Part shown: one piece after another, positions 59,932 to 64,000 of the stretch
How the letters are laid out: the number at the start of each line of letters is the position of its first letter
How positions within the stretch are numbered: the stretch's first letter is position 1
From: Acetatifactor sp.
Lineage (GTDB): Bacteria; Bacillota; Clostridia; Lachnospirales; Lachnospiraceae
Direction of reading: 5' to 3'
DNA length: 64,000 nt
NCBI GenBank assembly: GCA_022511385.1
Contig: JAFLRN010000006.1
Span: forward strand, 1-64,000
Notes under the pieces: model-generated
What the model saw: only the letters and a program-made list of their open reading frames with translations
Told to the model about the DNA's origin: nothing
The model's database searches: none
Program-made: the position numbers and the translations under genes

Positions 59932-60990
59932 ATGTCTACCGAAAAAACACAGAATACCAAAAAAAGAATAAGCAGCAAATTTCAAAATATGACCGATACA
60001 AATCTGCTGCTCACCATTACCGTGGTCGTCTTTTTCGTGATGTATATCGGCGCCATGATCTTTCAGGGCGGTGCTTTTTTAAGACCACAGGCATTCTTAA
60101 ATATTTTGAATTCCCAGGCGGCGCTGATCATTGCTGCCTGCGGCATGAGCATTGTCATGATCGCGGGAGGAATTGATATCTCCGTGGGCGGCATGGCTGC
60201 CCTTGTCAGCATGAGCTGCGCGGTCTACCTGGACTATAAGGGAGGAAATGTTTTTGTCTCTCTGCTGATCGCTCTGGCCATTGGCCTGGCTTTCGGTCTG
60301 GTACAGGGAGCTCTGGTGGCTTATCTGGAGATTCAGCCCTTTATTGTTACCCTGGCAGGCATGTTCTTTGCCCGGGGCATGACCACCATCGTGAATACGG
60401 AGCCCTTCAATGTGCAAAATGAGCAGTTTGTTGCCTTAAAGAACGCGAGGATCGTGATTCCGGGGCTTGGCTCCACGAACAGAAACGGAGTCTATGTGGA
60501 TGCATACATAGAAATCGGCGTAGTAGTAGCGCTTCTTGTGGTGATCTTTTTCTTCTGTTTACTCCGCTGGAGTAAGCTGGGACGCCGTTTTTACGCAGTG
60601 GGCGGAAACAGTCAGAGTGCACTGATGCTTGGAATCAATGTAAAGCGCACGAAATTTTATGCCCATTTGATATGCGGTCTGCTGGCAGGAATCGGCGGGT
60701 TTGTCTATTTCCTGCACATTGGATCCGGCTCACCCTCCCATGCGATGGGCATGGAGATGAATGCCATCGCCTCATCCATTATCGGGGGCACCATGTTGAC
60801 GGGTGGTGTAGGTAACATCATAGGTACTTTCTTTGGCGTGCTGTCTCTGAGTACGATACAGAATATTGTTTCCTCCGCAGGTCTTGGCGAAGCTTGGTGG
60901 ACGGGTATTACCGTTGCCGCCATGCTGTGTCTGTTCCTGGTGATCCAGAGCGTTGTCATGGCCCGTAAAAAGAAAATTATCAAGGGCTGA
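59932..60990 (+). CDS. yjfF: Sugar ABC transporter permease (YjfF type)
   Basis: A 352-aa BPD_transp_2 permease with GMSIVMIAGGIDISVGGMAA (G-G-I-D-I-S-V-G) and SSIIGGTMLTGGVGNIIGTF. It begins one base after the preceding permease's stop codon, with GGAGG upstream. The two different permeases probably form a heterodimer, which separates this operon from single-permease ribose or galactose systems and supports the galactofuranose-type call. Substrate is inferred. Confidence 0.9.
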   Translation: MSTEKTQNTKKRISSKFQNMTDTNLLLTITVVVFFVMYIGAMIFQGGAFLRPQAFLNILNSQAALIIAACGMSIVMIAGGIDISVGGMAALVSMSCAVYLDYKGGNVFVSLLIALAIGLAFGLVQGALVAYLEIQPFIVTLAGMFFARGMTTIVNTEPFNVQNEQFVALKNARIVIPGLGSTNRNGVYVDAYIEIGVVVALLVVIFFFCLLRWSKLGRRFYAVGGNSQSALMLGINVKRTKFYAHLICGLLAGIGGFVYFLHIGSGSPSHAMGMEMNAIASSIIGGTMLTGGVGNIIGTFFGVLSLSTIQNIVSSAGLGEAWWTGITVAAMLCLFLVIQSVVMARKKKIIKG

Positions 60991-61019
60991 GTGGAATAAT
61001 ATAGCGTAGGAGAAATCTT

Positions 61020-62687
61020 ATGACAAAAAGGAAAGGCAAGTTTAGTTTATTCAGCATATTGATCATGCTGTCCCTGATACCGCTTGTGCTGTCAATTTCC
61101 ATTATCAGTGTGTCTTCCTTATTCATTACCAAACGTAATTTGGAAAACGCGTCAAAGAATATGCTGTATGTGGTGGCTAATAACCTGGCTAACTACTGTG
61201 AGGAGCGAAAGATAAACGCTATCAGCGTGCTTCAGTATTATGATTATCTAGACAGTCTTAAGGAACAGGGCATTGAGATGGCCATCTTATTGGACGGTGT
61301 GCCCACTGCGACCTCTATCAGAAACGAAAACAATTACCGTGTTACGGAAATTGAATTTGAGAAGGATATTGTGGCCGATGCTGAAGAGATCCGAAACGGA
61401 TACTATGACGAGTATGTGATGATAGATAAGCAGGTTTATTATGCTTATTATATGCCTATTCTGCAAGATGGCCGGATTATCGGAGTGGCTTTTGCAGGTC
61501 AGCTGCAGGACCATGTGACTGGAGCAACAAAGAGCATAGTCATCACCTTTATATCCATTGCAATTGTTTTGGTGGTGCTGTTTGCTGTTATTATCCTTGT
61601 TATTAACAAGGGCCTGTCGAATTCCTTCCTGACTATAGGGAAGAATGTCAGCGCCCTGTCAAAGGGTAACCTCAGAAAGCAAAAGGAGAGCAGGAGTGCC
61701 ATAAAGGAAATGGATAATCTTTTGCTGGAGACCAGTTCCATGCAGAAAAATCTGTCAGAGACAATAGGTAAGGTAAAGAATATCTCCCAAAATCTGGCGG
61801 ACAATGTGGCCGATGTTACGATGCTGAGCCAGAGCAGTACCCGAAGGGCAACGGAAATCACATCCGTAATCACATCCCAGGTGGAATCTGTCACGGGAAT
61901 ATCGGAGAACGTGCAGGACATTAATGAGCGGATGCTGGAGATCGGAGATTGCGTCAATGAAATTTCTGACAGTGTGGAAAATTTGTCAGGACACTCGGAA
62001 AAAATTCTGGTTACCAATAACGAGGCCATGACCAGCATGAATGAGATCCTGGAGAGCAGCAAGAAATCTGTAGGAGCGGTGAATGATATTGCAACGCAGA
62101 TATCTCAGACCAATGATGTGATCATGCAGATTCATCAGGCAGTTGAACTGATTTTATCCATTTCCGAACAGACAAATCTCTTAAGCTTAAATGCTTCCAT
62201 CGAGGCCGCCAGGGCCGGGGATGCGGGCAGGGGATTTGCTGTGGTCGCAGAGGAGATCCGGCATCTTTCCGAACAGAGCGCAGAGGGTGCAGAAATGATC
62301 AAAAATCTTGCAGGAGCAATCACCGAGAAGTCACAGGAATCGGTGAATCTGGCGGATAAGGTCTATGCTCTGATTCGAGCAGAGCAGGAGAGTGTTTCCA
62401 TGACACAGCAGAAGTATGAGGAACTCAGCACCGAGATTGAGGATTCCGTGACGGAGATCAGGGCGATTGCAGACAGGACCGATCATCTGACTGATTATAA
62501 GGAGAGAGTGATCGAAAAGATGCAGGCCTTAAGCGTAATCAGTGAGGAGAGCGCGGAGAGCAGTCAACAGGTAAATGACAACATCCATGAGATTATCGCA
62601 GAAGTGGGAGAAGTGAACGACAACTGTGAAAAGATCAATGATATGGCCGGTGTTTTGAAGGAATCCGTATCTTATTTCAGTGATTGA
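61020..62687 (+). CDS. Methyl-accepting chemotaxis protein
   Basis: A 555-aa chemoreceptor: span 1 at about 11-35, an external Cache-like sensor (about 36-172), span 2 at about 173-195, a HAMP-like linker ([20 protein letters not shown]), and a long coiled-coil signalling domain with the hairpin tip [20 protein letters not shown]. It lies 30 bp after yjfF on the same strand, so it is likely co-transcribed with the transporter and may sense the same sugar, alone or through the binding protein. It also implies a chemotaxis system and motility. Confidence 0.93.
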   Translation: MTKRKGKFSLFSILIMLSLIPLVLSISIISVSSLFITKRNLENASKNMLYVVANNLANYCEERKINAISVLQYYDYLDSLKEQGIEMAILLDGVPTATSIRNENNYRVTEIEFEKDIVADAEEIRNGYYDEYVMIDKQVYYAYYMPILQDGRIIGVAFAGQLQDHVTGATKSIVITFISIAIVLVVLFAVIILVINKGLSNSFLTIGKNVSALSKGNLRKQKESRSAIKEMDNLLLETSSMQKNLSETIGKVKNISQNLADNVADVTMLSQSSTRRATEITSVITSQVESVTGISENVQDINERMLEIGDCVNEISDSVENLSGHSEKILVTNNEAMTSMNEILESSKKSVGAVNDIATQISQTNDVIMQIHQAVELILSISEQTNLLSLNASIEAARAGDAGRGFAVVAEEIRHLSEQSAEGAEMIKNLAGAITEKSQESVNLADKVYALIRAEQESVSMTQQKYEELSTEIEDSVTEIRAIADRTDHLTDYKERVIEKMQALSVISEESAESSQQVNDNIHEIIAEVGEVNDNCEKINDMAGVLKESVSYFSD

Positions 62688-62758
62688 TCGATCTGTGGGA
62701 ATGGACTTTTGCAGGGAACAGATCTTTGGAAGCCGAAAGCTTTGAGCATGAATATAGT

Positions 62759-62825
62759 AAAGGGCGCGGTAAGCTGCAGAAACCCGTGGATACACGGAAA
62801 GCCAACTTGACTGCGCCCTCCTTTC
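62759..62825. terminator. Hairpin between chemoreceptor and PHP genes
   Basis: AGGGCGC at 62761-62767 pairs with GCGCCCT at 62813-62819, with an inner CCGTG-GATA-CACGG stem-loop at about 62784-62797. CCTTTC follows on the plus strand and As precede. It probably ends both converging transcripts. Confidence 0.55.
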
Positions 62826-62833
62826 ATGTTCTG

Positions 62834-63652
62834 CTAGATTTTCCTGAATTCAGCATTTCTCTTCTCAAATATTGTGTAGTATTGGAAGCCGCAGGCTTTC
62901 AGGACTTCTGATGCCCGGCCAAAATGAGATGCAATATTCTCAGGAGAATGGGCGTCGGAGCCGATGGTGACGATTTCACCGCCCAGTTCCTTGTAACGTT
63001 TCAGAATTTCAGCGCAGGGATGGATGTCGCGCATACCGCCTTTCAATCCGCCGGTATTTATTTCCAGGCCTTTTTCCTTCTCAATCAACGATTTCAAAAT
63101 CTCATCGATGATGTCCCTGTATTTCCCATAAGAATATTCCCGGTCTTTATTTGGCCCGTAGCGAACCACATAATCCAGATGGCCGTACACGTCAAAGCAG
63201 GAAAATTTCTTTACATTCTCCAAAACGGATTCAAAGTACTCCCGGTATGCCTCCTCCTCAGAGCGGCCTTCATAAAAAGCAGCGTAGTAAGGATCCCTGC
63301 CATGACAGATATGGGAGGAAGCGATGAGAAAATCGAACTCATAGGATTTTGCATAGACGGAAATTGGCCGGAAAGCTTCCGGCTGCAGTCCCAATTCCAC
63401 TCCGAAGAGCAGACGTATCTTTCCCTCATATTTTTCTTTAAGCCGGACCAGATCATAGAGGTAAGAGTCGGTATTCAGCAAAAAAATGTCCCCCGGTCCG
63501 TCAGCTGAGTCGGGATAGTCGATGTCGTGGTGCTCAGTAAAGCACATGGTATCCAGGCCTTGCTTAATACCTTGGAGGATCATTTCTTCCATAGGGGTAT
63601 CCGAGTCCCCGGAATGAGAGGAATGTAGATGACAGTCTGCTGTAATTGGCAT
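62834..63652 (-). CDS. PHP-domain histidinol-phosphatase family protein
   Basis: A 272-aa metal-dependent phosphoesterase. The PHP motifs are visible: DCHLHSSHS (first His pair), TEHHDID, GVELGLQ, SSHICHG, YGHLDYV and GSDAHSP at the end. HisJ-type PHP enzymes dephosphorylate histidinol phosphate; no other his gene is nearby, so another phosphate ester is also possible. AAGGAGA precedes the ATG on the minus strand. Its promoter would lie near the long palindrome to its right. Confidence 0.87.
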   Translation of the reverse strand: MPITADCHLHSSHSGDSDTPMEEMILQGIKQGLDTMCFTEHHDIDYPDSADGPGDIFLLNTDSYLYDLVRLKEKYEGKIRLLFGVELGLQPEAFRPISVYAKSYEFDFLIASSHICHGRDPYYAAFYEGRSEEEAYREYFESVLENVKKFSCFDVYGHLDYVVRYGPNKDREYSYGKYRDIIDEILKSLIEKEKGLEINTGGLKGGMRDIHPCAEILKRYKELGGEIVTIGSDAHSPENIASHFGRASEVLKACGFQYYTIFEKRNAEFRKI

Positions 63653-63711
63653 AGCTGGTCTCCTTTCTAACGATACTGTAACGGTTGCTGATACTACTAT
63701 TATTCATAAGC

Positions 63712-63902
63712 GGGTCACAGGCAGCGGGCAGCGGGTGTACTCAAAGCAAACACCTTAAGGCATCCTTAGCGGAGATGAAATCCACTGCCTACGCAGACTT
63801 AGGCGCGGTACTTTCGCGCCTTAGTCGAAGTTGGCAGTTAGTTCAGCGGAGCGTTGCCTTGTTTGCGTGAGTACATACGCTGTCCGGTGCCGTCACTTGC
63901 GC
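63712..63902. repeat. Long palindrome with GTGAC-type ends at the right edge
   Basis: The left arm (GCAGCGGGTGTACTCAAAGC and onward) pairs with the right arm ending in GTACATACGCTGTCC, and an inner ACTTAGGCGCG/CGCGCCTTAGT stem lies at about 63797-63824. The unit is about 190 bp. Read on the minus strand it starts TTTGCGCAAGTGACGG, like the start of the mraZ-rsmH palindrome (TTTGCGAGTGACGC). No gene is visible from 63653 to the end of the window. Confidence 0.7.
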
Positions 63903-64000
63903 AAATTCTAATCAAGTATACCACATTTCTAAACAATCTGTAAAATTTCCGGACAAACCCAAATTATTTTTCAAATACATCTTGAATTATATCGGGAAAT

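Noticed and set aside
62684-62911. Open frame after the chemoreceptor, and a riboswitch-like fold at 62759-62825
   Set aside because: The frame overlaps the terminator and the PHP gene. The structured region lies between converging genes, so it is not in a 5' leader and fits a terminator better than a riboswitch.

Overview
The window looks like the chromosome of a spore-forming, probably motile member of the Lachnospiraceae or a close clostridial relative. The evidence is a Firmicutes-type division and cell-wall (dcw) cluster followed by spoIIGA-sigE, a separate sigG-ylmC-nrdR block, a SpoVB-type flippase, a chemoreceptor, flagellum-related small proteins and AGGAGG-type ribosome binding sites throughout. 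No rRNA, tRNA or CRISPR array was seen.

Layout. (1) 1-760: the 3' part of a tyrosine recombinase, the edge of an integrated element lying outside the window. (2) 821-2847: ychF and lgt. (3) 3026-16148: the dcw cluster mraZ-rsmH-ftsL-class B PBP-spoVD-mraY-murD-ftsW-murA-ftsQ-ftsZ, with two MraZ boxes at the promoter. (4) 16316-17991: spoIIGA-sigE behind a Spo0A-type promoter (0A box, and a 21-bp gap between consensus -35 and -10). (5) 18000-44500: an accessory block of about 26 kb separating sigE from sigG. It holds a VanZ-like protein, a NiCo-riboswitch-controlled cation exporter, a broken flavoprotein gene, and two paralogous ECF sigma/anti-sigma pairs. These pairs flank a two-component system with a divergent lipoprotein and FtsX-type ABC operon. 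The block then continues with a poorly characterised cluster (33.1-41.9 kb) and ends with a TipA-like MerR regulator and a nucleotidyltransferase. (6) 44588-46397: sigG (inverted), ylmC and nrdR. (7) 46648-54309: SpoVB-type flippase, iscS-iscU, a sugar isomerase-like and an FMN enzyme, mnmA and small unknowns. (8) 54424-62687: a YesN-type regulator, a YtfQ-YtfR-YtfT-YjfF-type sugar ABC transporter and a chemoreceptor. (9) 62834-63652: a PHP-family histidinol phosphatase.

The candidate undescribed system is the 33.1-41.9 kb cluster. Six small proteins of unknown function, several with flagellin-like or hook-like features (short Asn/Tyr/Ser-rich amino termini, coiled coils, one FliD-like C-terminus), are grouped with an MBL-fold protein and a LytTR/GHKL two-component pair. 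The pair is preceded by a direct repeat spaced exactly 21 bp. The last two genes follow a terminator and a sigma-28-like promoter. A working hypothesis is a regulated set of flagellar-export substrates or flagellum-associated proteins. This is inference.

The window is also rich in long palindromic intergenic elements. Three share the terminal motif TTACTTTTCACAC, and two larger ones share a GCGAGTGACG-like end; both look like small repeat families. Function assignments are by reading the translated sequences and motifs; no database search was run.
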